A DNA stretch of 64,000 nt, taken from the NCBI RefSeq assembly GCF_003014475.1, contig NZ_PYGJ01000018.1, forward strand, positions 42,716 through 106,715, read 5' to 3'. The stretch comes from Shimia abyssi (GTDB lineage: Bacteria; Pseudomonadota; Alphaproteobacteria; Rhodobacterales; Rhodobacteraceae). Position 1 is the stretch's first letter. Each line of letters starts with the position of its first letter. The notes beneath the pieces are model-generated. The model had not been told where the DNA came from and did no database searches. It saw nothing but the letters and a program-made list of their open reading frames with translations. Shown one piece after another: positions 1 through 9,420 of the stretch. The translations under genes and the position numbers were made by a program.

Positions 1-137
1 GCCGCATCGCGCAGCATCAGCAACTGATCCGCCGCCGACGCCTCCTCACTCTGGCTCTCTCTCAGCGCCAAAAGGCGGCCCACGTAATCCCCATAAGGGG
101 CCGCCTTCTCTCCCGCGCAAACCTGCTTCATTTCCAT
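1..137 (-). CDS. N-terminal fragment of an unidentified protein
   Basis: An open frame reads leftward from an ATG at 137 and leaves the window without a stop, giving about 45 residues (begins MEMKQVCAGEKAAPYGDYVG). A purine-rich AAGGGAAAAGG lies just upstream of the ATG and could act as a ribosome binding site. The residues are soluble in character, rich in Ala, Glu and Leu, with no signal peptide. I do not recognise the family from this fragment. The gene is divergent from the exporter gene at 421, with about 280 bp between them in which I see nothing else convincing. It could be spurious, but the codon use looks coding. Confidence 0.45.
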   Translation of the reverse strand, partial: MEMKQVCAGEKAAPYGDYVGRLLALRESQSEEASAADQLLMLRDA

Positions 138-420
138 GCCTTTTCCCTTCACAAATCGCCGGCCTTATCCCCCGAATTTCGGGGTCGGACACCGCTTGCA
201 TCCGCGTCTCTGTCTTAAGAAAAGGGCCCGCGCACCCGACTGGCAACCAAGTGAAATGCATTCTCACACGAAGTTCACTAACCGCGAGCGGCCCCGGTAA
301 ACCACTCGTGATCAACGGAAATTTCATTTTCTGAAACATTCAAAAAAATCTCACCTCGCCAAGCAATTCGCCATCAGGTACTCACGTTGCCATCAGGCGC
401 TCCAACCACAGGCAATCCAG

Positions 421-1293
421 ATGAACGACACTCTTAAGGCCGCACTCTGGATGACCGGCGCTATTGTCTCGTTCACGTCCATGGCCGTGGCCGGGCGCGC
501 GGTGTCCATTTCGCTCGATACGTTCGAGATCATGATGTACCGCTCGTTCGTTGGCATTGTCATCGTGGTCACAATTGCCGCGCTCTCAGGTACCTTGACC
601 CAGGTCACACGTCGCGATCTGGGCACGCATCTGTTGCGCAACATTGCCCATTTCTCGGGCCAGAACCTTTGGTTCTATGCAATCACCGTGATTCCGCTGG
701 CACAGGTCTTTGCCCTCGAATTCACTTCGCCACTCTGGGTGCTGGCCTTCTCACCGTTTCTTCTTGGGGAAAAACTGACGACCCCGCGTGTCCTCGCTGC
801 GGTGATCGGCTTTATTGGCATCCTGTTTGTTGCCCGCCCCGGCGCGGTTCCGTTGAACGCTGGCCTGCTCGCAGCGGCGATATCCGCAATTGGTTTTGCA
901 CTCTCAATCACATTGACCAAGCGGCTCACGCGCACGGAAAGCATCACCTGTATCCTTTTTTACTTAACCGTAATGCAGGCAGCCTTTGGGGTGATCTGCG
1001 CCGGGTTCGACGGTGACATTGCGCTTCCTTCGGCCAGCACCGCACCCTGGTTGGTGCTGATCGGTTGCGCTGGCTTGTTGGCTCATTTCTGTTTGACAAC
1101 TGCGCTACAGCTTGCACCCGCCACCATCGTTGTCCCGATGGATTTTGTGCGCCTGCCTCTCATCGCTCTTGTCGGAGCCTTGTTTTACAATGAAAGCATC
1201 GACATCTGGCTCGCCATTGGCGCGTCCCTGATTCTTGGAGGCAACTACCTAAACATTGTGTCCCAAAGCCAACACACGCCTATGTCAAAATGA
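421..1293 (+). CDS. EamA/DMT-family transporter
   Basis: A 290-residue integral membrane protein of the drug/metabolite transporter superfamily. About ten hydrophobic segments form two EamA repeats, roughly residues 5-135 and 145-280. The N-terminal half has the usual family features: an MYRS segment after the second helix, a P-L-A-Q-V-F-A-L-E-F-T stretch near residue 92, and the LLGEKLT loop near residue 114. The substrate cannot be told from sequence; members export amino acids, metabolites or drugs. No strong ribosome binding site precedes the ATG at 421, so the start is moderately certain. Family call secure, function open. Confidence 0.88.
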   Translation: MNDTLKAALWMTGAIVSFTSMAVAGRAVSISLDTFEIMMYRSFVGIVIVVTIAALSGTLTQVTRRDLGTHLLRNIAHFSGQNLWFYAITVIPLAQVFALEFTSPLWVLAFSPFLLGEKLTTPRVLAAVIGFIGILFVARPGAVPLNAGLLAAAISAIGFALSITLTKRLTRTESITCILFYLTVMQAAFGVICAGFDGDIALPSASTAPWLVLIGCAGLLAHFCLTTALQLAPATIVVPMDFVRLPLIALVGALFYNESIDIWLAIGASLILGGNYLNIVSQSQHTPMSK

Positions 1294-1417
1294 CGCAAGG
1301 TTACAAATTAGCTCACCTTGGGTTAACGTTGACGAAACGAATGGTGCGCGAAAATAAAGCAAAACAGCAATAAAAAACGGCACGAAACACCACTCACGAA
1401 CCTACGGGACGGATAAC

Positions 1418-2539
1418 ATGAAAAAAATGCTTATGGGAGCCAGCGCCTTAGCGATGGTTGGAGGAGCATCCTACGCAGGCGGGCTTGATCGCTCAGGACA
1501 AGGTATCAACATCATTTTCGAAGAGGGCACGGTTGCCCAATTCGGCTATAGCTATGTTGACCCAAGCGTAACAGGCACTTTTGCAGGCACCAATTCCGGT
1601 GATGTTGGTGAAGCCTACGGATTGCCTCAGCTCAGCTTTAAGACAGCTTTCACTGAAACGCTCGATTTCGCCCTGATCTACGACCGCCCCTTTGGCGCGC
1701 ATGTAAATTATGACAGCGGCTATCGTCTCAGCATTGATCCGGTAAACCCCGGTACTCCGAATAATCTCACTGCCGAAGCCGAGGCACAGGCGCTCACCGC
1801 GATCCTGCGGCAGAAGCTGAACAACGGGTTCAGCGTCTACGGTGGTCTGCGCATTCAGAATGTTGACACCTCCGTAAATGTGCCCGCCGTGGCTGGCTAC
1901 AACGTGCAGTCTGACAGCCCGACAGATTTTGGCTACCTGCTTGGTGCCTCATGGGAAAAACCTGAAATTGCCGCGCGCGTCTCGCTGACTTACAACTCAA
2001 AGATCAAGCATTCCCTGCAGGCGACCGAAACCAACTCGCTGGGCACAAACGTAACAAGCCCGGTTGGGATTGCCACACCACAATCCGTGAACCTTGATTT
2101 CCAAACAGGCGTTGCGCCGAACACATTAGTCTTTGGTACAGTGCGCTGGGTGAACTGGTCAGATTTTGACTACACTCCACCAGTATACCTTGGTGCAACC
2201 GGCGGATCTCTGGTCAGCTATGATGACGATGTCATCACCTACACGCTTGGTGTCGGCCACCGCTTTAATGAGTCGTTCTCGGGCGCTATCCAACTAGGGT
2301 ATGAACAATCCGAAGGTAACCTCGTTTCAAACCTTGGTCCCACTGACGGTTTCTGGAGCCTTGGCGTTGGCGGAACCTACACGAACAAAAACGTGCAATA
2401 CTCCGCCGGTGTGCGTTACATCGACATTGGCGATGCGGTCACAAATGTCGGCGGCAATCCGGGTGGAACGTTCAACGGCAACTCCGGTTGGGCGGCCGGT
2501 TTCCAGATCACCTATCATTTCGACAAAAACCCGGCCTAA
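1418..2539 (+). CDS. FadL/OmpP1-like outer membrane protein
   Basis: A 373-residue exported beta-barrel protein. The first about 20 residues are a signal peptide (MKKMLMGASALAMVGGASYA) with cleavage likely after Ala20. The mature part is rich in Gly, Asn, Ser and aromatic residues with alternating-hydrophobicity strands, and ends in an aromatic-rich terminal strand (QITYHF) before a short tail, as barrel proteins do. The early GINIIFE and F-D-F-A-L-I-Y-D-R-P-F-G-A-H segments resemble FadL/TodX-type transporters of fatty acids or hydrophobic compounds. It is monocistronic: about 120 bp precede it and a strong terminator follows at 2561. The substrate is inferred from family only. Confidence 0.85.
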   Translation: MKKMLMGASALAMVGGASYAGGLDRSGQGINIIFEEGTVAQFGYSYVDPSVTGTFAGTNSGDVGEAYGLPQLSFKTAFTETLDFALIYDRPFGAHVNYDSGYRLSIDPVNPGTPNNLTAEAEAQALTAILRQKLNNGFSVYGGLRIQNVDTSVNVPAVAGYNVQSDSPTDFGYLLGASWEKPEIAARVSLTYNSKIKHSLQATETNSLGTNVTSPVGIATPQSVNLDFQTGVAPNTLVFGTVRWVNWSDFDYTPPVYLGATGGSLVSYDDDVITYTLGVGHRFNESFSGAIQLGYEQSEGNLVSNLGPTDGFWSLGVGGTYTNKNVQYSAGVRYIDIGDAVTNVGGNPGGTFNGNSGWAAGFQITYHFDKNPA

Positions 2540-2560
2540 TAGCCTCATTCAGTCCACGCA

Positions 2561-2589
2561 AAACCCCGTCCATTTGGGCGGGGTTTTTC
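2561..2589 (+). terminator. Rho-independent terminator after the FadL-like gene
   Basis: An 11-bp stem (2561-2571 with 2576-2586, one G-T pair) closes on a four-base loop. The upstream arm begins AAACCCCG and the downstream arm ends in a T run. It lies 22 bp past the stop codon at 2539. Confidence 0.9.
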
Positions 2590-2642
2590 TTTGCGCAAGA
2601 AACGGAGTGCTCGCACGCTCCCAAGCGCGCTAAACCGGCCCC

Positions 2643-3545
2643 ATGGCACCTGCACAAAAAACCATATCCCCCCGATCATGGGCAGAACTCTCGCTTCTTG
2701 CCCTGATTTGGGGCGGCATCTTTCTGGCCAGTCGCTTGGCGCTGAACGAAATTGGCGTCTTGACGCTGGTCGCCCATCGTACCGGTTGGGCGGCACTTGC
2801 GCTTTGGATCCTTGTTCTTGCACTGCGCTTGAACGTACCGCGCGACCCGCGCATCTGGGGGGCGCTTTTGGTTATGGGGCTGCTCAACAACGTCCTGCCC
2901 TTTGCGTTGTTAAACTGGGCTCAATTGTATATCCAAAGCGGCCTCACCTCGATTTTCAACGCGGCGACCGCCATTTTTGGTGTGCTTTTTGCAGGTTTGT
3001 TTTTTGCGGATGAACAGCTCAGCGCGCGAAAACTGATCGGGGTATTGTTTGGTTTTCTTGGTGTCTCTACGGCTATTGGATGGGGTGCGCTGACGTCGTT
3101 TGATCTACGCTCCATCGCCCAACTCGCCGCAATCATCGCCACAATCAGCTATGCGCTTGCAAGTGTTTGGGCGCGCAAGACCATGCAGGGGCTCTCGCCA
3201 ATAATGTCAGCCGCCGGAATGTTGACAGCGTCCACTTTAGTAACCCTGCCCCTGGCATGGATCCTCGAGGGGCCGCTCACCTTGTCCCTTGCCCCTGTCA
3301 CTTGGGGTGCCATCGGGTTCGCATCTCTTGTCGCAACAGCCGGAGCTTACCTGCTCTATTACCGCCTGCTCGCCAGCGCTGGCAGCGGCAACCTGATGTT
3401 GGTGACGTTGCTGATCCCACCGGTGGCCATCCTCTTGGGCGCATTGGTGCTGGGCGAAACGCTGCGCCCATCCGCTTTGGCCGGGTTCGCACTGCTCGGG
3501 GTTGGCTTGCTTATTATCGACGGGCGCCTGTTTCGTGCCCGCTAA
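2643..3545 (+). CDS. EamA/DMT-family transporter
   Basis: A 300-residue membrane protein with about ten transmembrane segments in two EamA repeats (approximately residues 10-145 and 155-290). The first helix carries the family's LIWGGIFLASRLAL pattern, followed by a V-A-H-R-T-G-W segment, and the LNWAQLYIQSGLTSIFNAATAIFG stretch is typical of the EamA branch. The second repeat has LVLGETLRPSALAGFALLGVG, the usual last-loop signature. It follows the terminator at 2561-2589, so it has its own promoter. It is not closely similar to the exporter at 421, so this is not a recent duplication. Substrate unknown. Confidence 0.88.
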   Translation: MAPAQKTISPRSWAELSLLALIWGGIFLASRLALNEIGVLTLVAHRTGWAALALWILVLALRLNVPRDPRIWGALLVMGLLNNVLPFALLNWAQLYIQSGLTSIFNAATAIFGVLFAGLFFADEQLSARKLIGVLFGFLGVSTAIGWGALTSFDLRSIAQLAAIIATISYALASVWARKTMQGLSPIMSAAGMLTASTLVTLPLAWILEGPLTLSLAPVTWGAIGFASLVATAGAYLLYYRLLASAGSGNLMLVTLLIPPVAILLGALVLGETLRPSALAGFALLGVGLLIIDGRLFRAR

Positions 3546-3578
3546 GCACTTCGATCCGCACCGACGGGATACAGACGC

Positions 3579-3600
3579 AATACCGACGTAATACCGACGT
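3579..3600 (+). repeat. Tandem 11-bp repeat, two copies
   Basis: AATACCGACGT occurs twice in immediate succession (3579-3589 and 3590-3600) in the leader of the P-loop protein gene. It could be an operator or simple slippage. Confidence 0.7.
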
Positions 3601-3707
3601 TGCATTACGCCACCAATCAGGCGCGCCACCCCCACACCTTCGCAAACAGTTTGACCGCCTGCGCCCCGCCCGCTACCACGTCTGAACAATCGAAAGGAAC
3701 GGGCAAG

Positions 3708-4577
3708 ATGATCTATGCATCCGCGCAGGCCTGGCGCGACGCACCGCAAAAGAAAGTGCTGCTGTTCGGCATGTCCGGGCTGGGAAAAACGCATGTTGCC
3801 AATATGTTGCGCGACAGTGGTGATTGGTTTCACTACTCGGTCGACTACCGCATTGGTACCCGTTACATGGGCGAACATATCGCCGATAATGCCAAACGCG
3901 AGGCGATGAAAGTCCCCTTCTTGCGCGAGCTATTGTTGACGGATTCGATCTATATCGGCTCCAACATCACCTTCAACAATCTCGCCCCCCTCTCAACCTA
4001 CCTCGGCAAACCCGGCAACCCCGATCTCGGCGGTTTGGGCTTCTCCGAATACCTGCGCCGACAAGACCAGCACCACAGCGCCGAAACCGCCGCCCTGCTG
4101 GACACGCCACAATTCATAGACCGAGCAAATGCGCTTTATGGCTATGACAATTTCGTGTGCGACACCGGCGGATCAATTTGCGAAGTGGTCGATCCAACCG
4201 ACCCCAACGATCCTGTACTTTGCGCGCTTTCCCAAAGCACGTTGATGGTCTGGATTGAGGGCTCCGACGAGCACACAGACGAACTTGTTCGTCGTTTTGA
4301 TCGCGCGCCTAAGCCTATGTATTACATGCCAGAATTTCTGACGGACCGGTGGGAAACATACCTGTCAGAGAACAATCTGTCCGAGGGAGACGTCAACCCG
4401 GATGCCTTTGTGCGCTGGACCTATTCTCAGGCTCTGGCCCATCGCCAACCCCGCTATCGTGCCATGTCAAACTGGGGCGTCACCGTGTCCGCCCAGGACG
4501 TCGCACAGCTCAAATCAACCGATGATTTCAATTGCTTGATCGCCGATGCCCTTGAGGCCCGCGCCACAAGCGCATAA
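3708..4577 (+). CDS. P-loop ATPase-like protein upstream of metA
   Basis: A 289-residue cytoplasmic protein with a clear Walker A motif, GMSGLGKT, at residues 21-28, following a hydrophobic beta strand (KKVLLF). A candidate Walker-B-like strand is TLMVWIEG near residue 180. The start at 3708 is chosen because GAAAGGA lies 6-12 bases upstream; an in-frame ATG at 3600 lacks such a site. I recognise it only as an ATPase/nucleotide-kinase-like fold and do not know the reaction. It ends 43 bp before metA on the same strand, so co-transcription with methionine synthesis is likely. Aromatic residues and conserved-looking blocks in the middle suggest a specific enzyme rather than a generic ATPase. 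Confidence 0.75.
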   Translation: MIYASAQAWRDAPQKKVLLFGMSGLGKTHVANMLRDSGDWFHYSVDYRIGTRYMGEHIADNAKREAMKVPFLRELLLTDSIYIGSNITFNNLAPLSTYLGKPGNPDLGGLGFSEYLRRQDQHHSAETAALLDTPQFIDRANALYGYDNFVCDTGGSICEVVDPTDPNDPVLCALSQSTLMVWIEGSDEHTDELVRRFDRAPKPMYYMPEFLTDRWETYLSENNLSEGDVNPDAFVRWTYSQALAHRQPRYRAMSNWGVTVSAQDVAQLKSTDDFNCLIADALEARATSA

Positions 4578-4620
4578 CTATCGCTCCTACTGAAAAAAAC
4601 ACCAATCGAAAGACCCTGTC

Positions 4621-5544
4621 ATGCCTATCAAACTGCCATCTGACCTGCCTGCCTTTGACGTGCTCTCGCGCGAAGGCGTCATGGTCATGGCCGATGATCA
4701 GGCCGCCCGTCAGGACATTCGCCCGCTGCGCATTGGGCTCCTGAACCTGATGCCCAAAAAGATCCAGACCGAGAATCAGTTCGCCCGCCTGATTGGCGCG
4801 ACCGCGATCCAGATCGAGCTCTCGCTGATCCGCATGAGTGAGCACAAAACGCGCAACACCGCCGCCGAACATATGGCCGAGTTTTATCGCCCATTCTCAG
4901 ATGTAAAAGCATCAGGTGAAAAGTTTGACGGCCTGATCATCACCGGCGCCCCGATCGAACATATGCCGTTTGAAGACGTCACTTATTGGGACGAGCTGAT
5001 CGAAGTTATGGATTGGACTCAGACACATGTACACTCCACCTTTGGCGTGTGCTGGGGTGGCATGGCAATGATCAACTACTTCCATGGTGTCAAAAAACAC
5101 ATTCTGGATCACAAGGCGTTTGGCTGTTATCGCCAACGTAACATGGATCCAGCCAGCCACTACCTACGCGGATTCTCAGATGATCTGCTGATCCCTGTCA
5201 GTCGCTGGACAGAAATGCGTCAGAATGAAATTGATGCCGTTCCGGCGCTTAAGACTTTGATCGCCAGCGATGAGGTTGGCCCTTGCTTGATCGAAGATCC
5301 CGAGCACCGGGCGCTCTATATCTTCAATCACTTCGAGTATGACAGCGACACGCTCAAACAGGAATACGACCGCGACGTTGCCAGCGGAACGCCGATCAAC
5401 GTACCGTCGCATTACTACCCGAACGATGACCCCAGCCAACCGCCGCAAAATCGTTGGCGCAGCCATGCGCACCTACTCTATGGCAACTGGATTACCGAGG
5501 TTTACGAAACCACGCCGTATGACATGACGCAAATCGGAACCTGA
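4621..5544 (+). CDS. metA: Homoserine O-acyltransferase MetA (probably acetyl-specific)
   Basis: A 307-residue enzyme of the MetA family, which acylates homoserine in the first committed step of methionine synthesis in the cytoplasm. The acyl-enzyme cysteine is Cys144 in FGVCWGGMA, and the early [14 protein letters not shown] block is characteristic. In this family the residue aligned with Gly111 of E. coli MetA governs acyl-CoA choice; here the GAPIE motif puts Glu113 in that place. From published work on MetA enzymes, Glu there goes with acetyl-CoA use, so the product is probably O-acetylhomoserine. It is preceded by the P-loop gene. No SAM riboswitch is recognisable in the short gap before it. 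Confidence 0.95.
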   Translation: MPIKLPSDLPAFDVLSREGVMVMADDQAARQDIRPLRIGLLNLMPKKIQTENQFARLIGATAIQIELSLIRMSEHKTRNTAAEHMAEFYRPFSDVKASGEKFDGLIITGAPIEHMPFEDVTYWDELIEVMDWTQTHVHSTFGVCWGGMAMINYFHGVKKHILDHKAFGCYRQRNMDPASHYLRGFSDDLLIPVSRWTEMRQNEIDAVPALKTLIASDEVGPCLIEDPEHRALYIFNHFEYDSDTLKQEYDRDVASGTPINVPSHYYPNDDPSQPPQNRWRSHAHLLYGNWITEVYETTPYDMTQIGT

Positions 5545-5627
5545 GTGCGCTCGGCGCAATCTGGCTCCAAGCTTGGATTGCACTCGCGCCCCGGCCCGTC
5601 CATAGTGTCAAAAAACGGAGAGGTTTC

Positions 5628-6497
5628 ATGGAGTTGCCTTTTGACGGCGCCATAAGCGCCTATGCCCAGAACGAGGCGCCCGCAGATATCCGCAATGCGA
5701 TAACGCGGGCGGACAAGAAAGATATTCTCGACCCGTCCTTTCCCCATTCCGAGCGTTTAAATCGTAAGGCATACGAGGCTGAACTGCGCGCCATTCAGAT
5801 CGAACTGGTCAAGGCACAATATTGGGTCAAGGCGACAAACGCGCGTGTCGCAATTGTCTTTGAAGGTCGTGACGCCGCCGGAAAAGGCGGTACTATCAAA
5901 CGTTTCCGCGAAAACCTTAATCCTCGTGGAGCTCGGGTCGTTGCGCTTTCAAAACCCACTGAGGCGGAGCAGACACAATGGTATTTCCAGCGCTACGTTG
6001 ATCACTTGCCATCAGGTGGCGAGATGGTCTTCTATGACCGCTCGTGGTATAATCGTGGCGTTGTCGAAAAAGTTTTTGGCTTTTGCGATGATGATCAGCG
6101 GGCGCGCTTTTTCCATCAGGTCTCCCCGTTTGAGGAGACTCTGGTCAATGACGGCATTTACCTCTTCAAATTCTGGATGAACGTTGGCCGCGCCGAACAA
6201 TTGCGCCGCTTTCTCAGCCGTGAGCGAGATCCACTCAAGCAATGGAAACTCAGCTGGATTGACGTTGAAGGATTGAAACGTTGGGGGCCGTACACCTACG
6301 CAATTCGGGAAACCCTTTCCCGCAGTCACACCCCCGCTGCCCCTTGGACAATTGTGCGCTCCGATGACAAACGCCGCGCCCGCCTCAACGCGATGCGTAC
6401 TGTGCTGCACGGGCTGGAGTACGACGGCAAGGACGAAAAGGCGATTGGTCAGATTGACCCCTCAGTCTGCGGAGGCCCCGAAATCTGGAATGCCTAA
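5628..6497 (+). CDS. ppk2: Polyphosphate kinase 2
   Basis: A 289-residue PPK2-family kinase, which moves phosphate between polyphosphate and nucleotides. The Walker A motif GRDAAGKGG is at residues 80-88, the Walker B region [12 protein letters not shown] at 133-144 with Asp137, and the lid-like block [16 protein letters not shown] at 108-123. Length and single domain fit a one-domain PPK2. GGAGAGG lies 7 bases before the ATG. Its last 8 bases overlap the start of the TetR gene, so the two are translationally linked. Direction (ATP/GTP synthesis or polyP synthesis) and nucleotide preference are not decidable here. Confidence 0.93.
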   Translation: MELPFDGAISAYAQNEAPADIRNAITRADKKDILDPSFPHSERLNRKAYEAELRAIQIELVKAQYWVKATNARVAIVFEGRDAAGKGGTIKRFRENLNPRGARVVALSKPTEAEQTQWYFQRYVDHLPSGGEMVFYDRSWYNRGVVEKVFGFCDDDQRARFFHQVSPFEETLVNDGIYLFKFWMNVGRAEQLRRFLSRERDPLKQWKLSWIDVEGLKRWGPYTYAIRETLSRSHTPAAPWTIVRSDDKRRARLNAMRTVLHGLEYDGKDEKAIGQIDPSVCGGPEIWNA

Positions 6498-7107
6498 ACG
6501 CGGCTATCATCACGGCAACCTGCGCCAAGCCTTGGTCGAGGCGGCGCTGAAGCTGATCGAGGCCAAAGGCCCGACTGGCTTTACCTTGTCTGAGGCTGCA
6601 AAACAGGCCGGCGTCACCCCGGCCGCTGTCTATCGTCACTTTGAGGGTCGCGAAGACCTCATCGCCGAGGCCGCGCGACAGGGCTATGACATTTTTGCTG
6701 ACCTGATGCAATTTGCCTATGACAAGGGCCAGCCCTCTGCCTTGGCCTCCTTTGAGGCAACGGGACGCGCCTATCTCGCCTTTGCCCGCCGGTATCCGGG
6801 CCATTACATCGCCATGTTCGAAAGCGGCATTTCCGTCAACCGCACACCAGAGCTGGCCGACGTCGCAGCGCGTGCGCGCGGTGTGATGGAACGCGCCGCC
6901 GCCGAACTCAGCCAACATATTCCACCCGAAAAACGCCCTCCGGCCAGCATGTTCTCCGCCCATATCTGGGCGATGAGCCATGGCGTCGTTGAACTTTTTG
7001 CCAGAAACTCCCCCGGCACCCAATCCCCCTTTCCTCCAGAAGACCTCTTGGAAAGCGGTATTGGCGTCTACCTTCGCGGGCTGGGGCTTATCTCACCGGA
7101 TTCATGA
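6490..7107 (+). CDS. TetR-family regulator with a WHG-type C-terminal domain
   Basis: A 205-residue repressor-type protein. Residues 1-60 form the TetR DNA-binding domain; the recognition part [26 protein letters not shown] (about 34-59) is textbook. The C-terminal ligand domain carries the [11 protein letters not shown] segment typical of the WHG subgroup. The ATG at 6490 overlaps the ppk2 stop by 8 bases, and its own stop overlaps the hydrolase start by four bases (ATGA). It is therefore the middle gene of a ppk2-tetR-hydrolase operon, and autoregulation of the operon is a reasonable inference. The ligand is unknown. Confidence 0.92.
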   Translation: MPKRGYHHGNLRQALVEAALKLIEAKGPTGFTLSEAAKQAGVTPAAVYRHFEGREDLIAEAARQGYDIFADLMQFAYDKGQPSALASFEATGRAYLAFARRYPGHYIAMFESGISVNRTPELADVAARARGVMERAAAELSQHIPPEKRPPASMFSAHIWAMSHGVVELFARNSPGTQSPFPPEDLLESGIGVYLRGLGLISPDS

Positions 7108-8360
7108 TAAAACCTGTTTTCCTCACCGCCATTACGTTGCTCACGCTCTCGGCCTGCGGCGAAAAGCAGTATAATGAAATTGATCTGATGCCATCCCCGC
7201 TGGCCTATACCAACGGCACGCTCGACCCGTTCAAAGACCGCTCCGGGCGCGAGCTCGAGACCCAAAGCAACCTCTTTTACGCCACCGATCGCGCGCCATC
7301 CGGGCCCGAGGACAAGGCGGAGTTCTACGCCAACCGCCGCGGTGTCACATTGCGCGTTGGCACTGCCAAAGTTGCCATGGACCCACCAATCGACAGCTGG
7401 CAAGAGCTGCGCGACATTACAACGGCATCCAAACGCGATCAGAAACGCACCCTTACCGTGTCTGAAGTGACCGAAATTGGTCCCATTGACGTTGCCACCC
7501 CCAACCCGCTTGTCGAGCAGCCTGATCAACAGACGTTCGACACTGCCAGCGCCGCGTTCCGCACCCAGATCAATCAGCAACTCGCCCGCTCAAACAGCCG
7601 TGATGCCTATATCTATATTCACGGCTACAACGTCGATTTCGCATACCCCACTCTCGCCGCCAAAGAACTCCAGCATTACCTCGGCTATCAGGGCGCCTTT
7701 GTGAGCTATAACTGGCCTGCCACGCCAAACCGATTTGCCTATCTGCGCGACCTCGAGACTGCTGACGCCACTCGCCGCAATCTGCGCGGGTTGATCGAGT
7801 TTCTCTCGACCCAGACCAACGTGTCGCGTGTGCATCTGATTGGCTACAGCGCCGGGTCCCGCCTGACGTTTGAGGCCGCTTACCAGATTGCTTTGCTGTC
7901 TAAATCCGGCCAGAGCCGAGCCAAGCTTGGCCAAGTGATCCTGATCGGCAGTGATCTGGATCGCCACTATTTCACCGAAGCCATTGCCGATGGGCTGCTG
8001 GACAGCCTTGACCAACTGTCAATCTACATGTCCGCCAGCGACAGCGCGCTGGCCATTTCCCGCATCGTGTTTGGCGAAAACCGTCTTGGTCAGTTTTCAG
8101 AATTGACAGAAGACACCCGCCCCTTTGCCGAACGGCTGGCCGCCATCGATAAACTGGCCCTGATCGACGTTACAGAAGCTGAAGGTGCGTCATTGGGCAA
8201 CGGTCACTGGTACTTCCGTTCGTCCCCTTGGGCCAGCAGCGACATTTTCCTGACCCTGTTAACCGGAGAAATGCCTCAAGAGCGTGGTCTGGTGCGTCTA
8301 GCGGGCGAAGCGGCGTGGCATTTTCCAGAGGATTACCCGCAACGACTTCAGGCCAGGTAA
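7104..8360 (+). CDS. Lipoprotein alpha/beta hydrolase (DUF900-like)
   Basis: A 418-residue esterase/lipase-like enzyme. The N-terminus is a lipoprotein signal with lipobox LSAC (Cys18), so it is probably anchored in the envelope. The hydrolase core shows the oxyanion strand YIYIHGYNV (169-177) and the nucleophile elbow GYSAGS with Ser249. An acidic residue in GSDLD and a late GHWYF histidine are plausible triad partners. This matches the DUF900 group of alpha/beta hydrolases, whose substrates are mostly unknown. It overlaps the preceding TetR stop by four bases. It ends 4 bp from the convergent adenylate cyclase gene. Confidence 0.9.
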   Translation: MIKPVFLTAITLLTLSACGEKQYNEIDLMPSPLAYTNGTLDPFKDRSGRELETQSNLFYATDRAPSGPEDKAEFYANRRGVTLRVGTAKVAMDPPIDSWQELRDITTASKRDQKRTLTVSEVTEIGPIDVATPNPLVEQPDQQTFDTASAAFRTQINQQLARSNSRDAYIYIHGYNVDFAYPTLAAKELQHYLGYQGAFVSYNWPATPNRFAYLRDLETADATRRNLRGLIEFLSTQTNVSRVHLIGYSAGSRLTFEAAYQIALLSKSGQSRAKLGQVILIGSDLDRHYFTEAIADGLLDSLDQLSIYMSASDSALAISRIVFGENRLGQFSELTEDTRPFAERLAAIDKLALIDVTEAEGASLGNGHWYFRSSPWASSDIFLTLLTGEMPQERGLVRLAGEAAWHFPEDYPQRLQAR

Positions 8361-8364
8361 CGCA

Positions 8365-9420
8365 TCAGAACCGCGTTGTCGGGCTGGATGTTGGCATGTG
8401 ACCGGATACTGAAATCAACGGCATTTCGCCCAAGCCCTTGATGTCATGTGCACCCAGATCGCTAATCTGAAACGCATCGATCAGATCGAATTTCATCGAT
8501 TCCGGCGCGACAATTTGCATTGGCTTGGCCGCCACCTGCAACCGCGCGGCCATATTCACGGCTGGGCCAAATACGTCATAGACGTATTTCTGAATACCCA
8601 CGACCGAACCAACAACCGCACCAGTGCCCAACCCTATGCGTGCTTCCCACTTGTATTGATGGCTTTGATTGCGGCGTTCCAGATAGCGCAAAAAGCGGAT
8701 CGCGCAATTGGCAACCACGGTTGCATGGTCCGGCGCAGCCTCTGGCATGCCTGACACGCCAAGATATGCATCACCTATCGTCTTGATCCGCTCACATCCA
8801 AATTGCTCTGTGATACGGTCGAACGCGGTAAAAATGTCATTCAACTCTGACAATGTGACCGTTGGATCGGTCTTTTCGGCAAAAGCTGTGAAGCCGACAA
8901 AATCAAGCATCACCACCGAAACGTTTTTGTAAAGCTGGGGTGTCACCACCCCAAACGTCTTGAATTCTTCGTAAACCGAGCGGGGCATCAGGTTCAGCAA
9001 TAGCTTTTCGACCCGCTCCTTCTCGCGCTCTAACTCTCGCGTGTTGCGTTCAACCATTGTCGAATACGTGTCGATCATCTGCTCCAGTTCACGCATCCGG
9101 GTAATGTTCTGACATTCCGCAACAATCATTTCTTCGCCGTCGACTTCTGTCAGTGTCAAAGACAGCGCAATCACAAGGGTGCGTCGCTTAGGCTTGATGC
9201 GAACTTCCCCCGCAAAGGATCCATTTTCGCGCAATGCGCTCCGGGCTTCATCGCGAATGTCTTCGATAATGCCTGTTATGACTTCGCTTGTAACGGGGTC
9301 GCCAAACCAGTCCTCGAATGCCGGGTTCACATAATAGAACTTCAGATCCGAGAACCGCAGGATCGCCACACCCACGCCAATTGAGCGCAAAAGGCGTTCA
9401 TTTATCGCCGCAATGCTCAT
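8365..9420 (-). CDS. PAS domain adenylate cyclase (class III)
   Basis: A 351-residue soluble signalling enzyme. Residues 1-105 form a PAS domain (LKFYYVNPAFEDWFG core), residues 108-145 a coiled-coil linker ending LLLNLMPRSVYEEF, and 165-345 a class III cyclase catalytic domain. Metal-binding Asp173 (MLDFVGFTAF) and Asp217 (TIGDAYLG) are present. The purine-selecting positions are Lys213 and Asp282, the adenylate cyclase pair rather than the Glu/Cys pair of guanylate cyclases; Asn289 and Arg293 of the transition-state motif are also present. The product should therefore be cAMP. The start overlaps the stop of the truncated haemoglobin gene by four bases, so the two are probably made together. 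Confidence 0.93.
   Translation of the reverse strand: MSIAAINERLLRSIGVGVAILRFSDLKFYYVNPAFEDWFGDPVTSEVITGIIEDIRDEARSALRENGSFAGEVRIKPKRRTLVIALSLTLTEVDGEEMIVAECQNITRMRELEQMIDTYSTMVERNTRELEREKERVEKLLLNLMPRSVYEEFKTFGVVTPQLYKNVSVVMLDFVGFTAFAEKTDPTVTLSELNDIFTAFDRITEQFGCERIKTIGDAYLGVSGMPEAAPDHATVVANCAIRFLRYLERRNQSHQYKWEARIGLGTGAVVGSVVGIQKYVYDVFGPAVNMAARLQVAAKPMQIVAPESMKFDLIDAFQISDLGAHDIKGLGEMPLISVSGHMPTSSPTTRF

Noticed and set aside
3237..3878. A 213-codon minus-strand frame
   Set aside because: Covers the end of the EamA gene and the start of the P-loop gene in antisense; no family features.
4578..4620. Possible SAM-II riboswitch before metA
   Set aside because: The gap is only 43 bp and lacks the pseudoknot pattern; the longer leader at 3546-3707 also shows no match.
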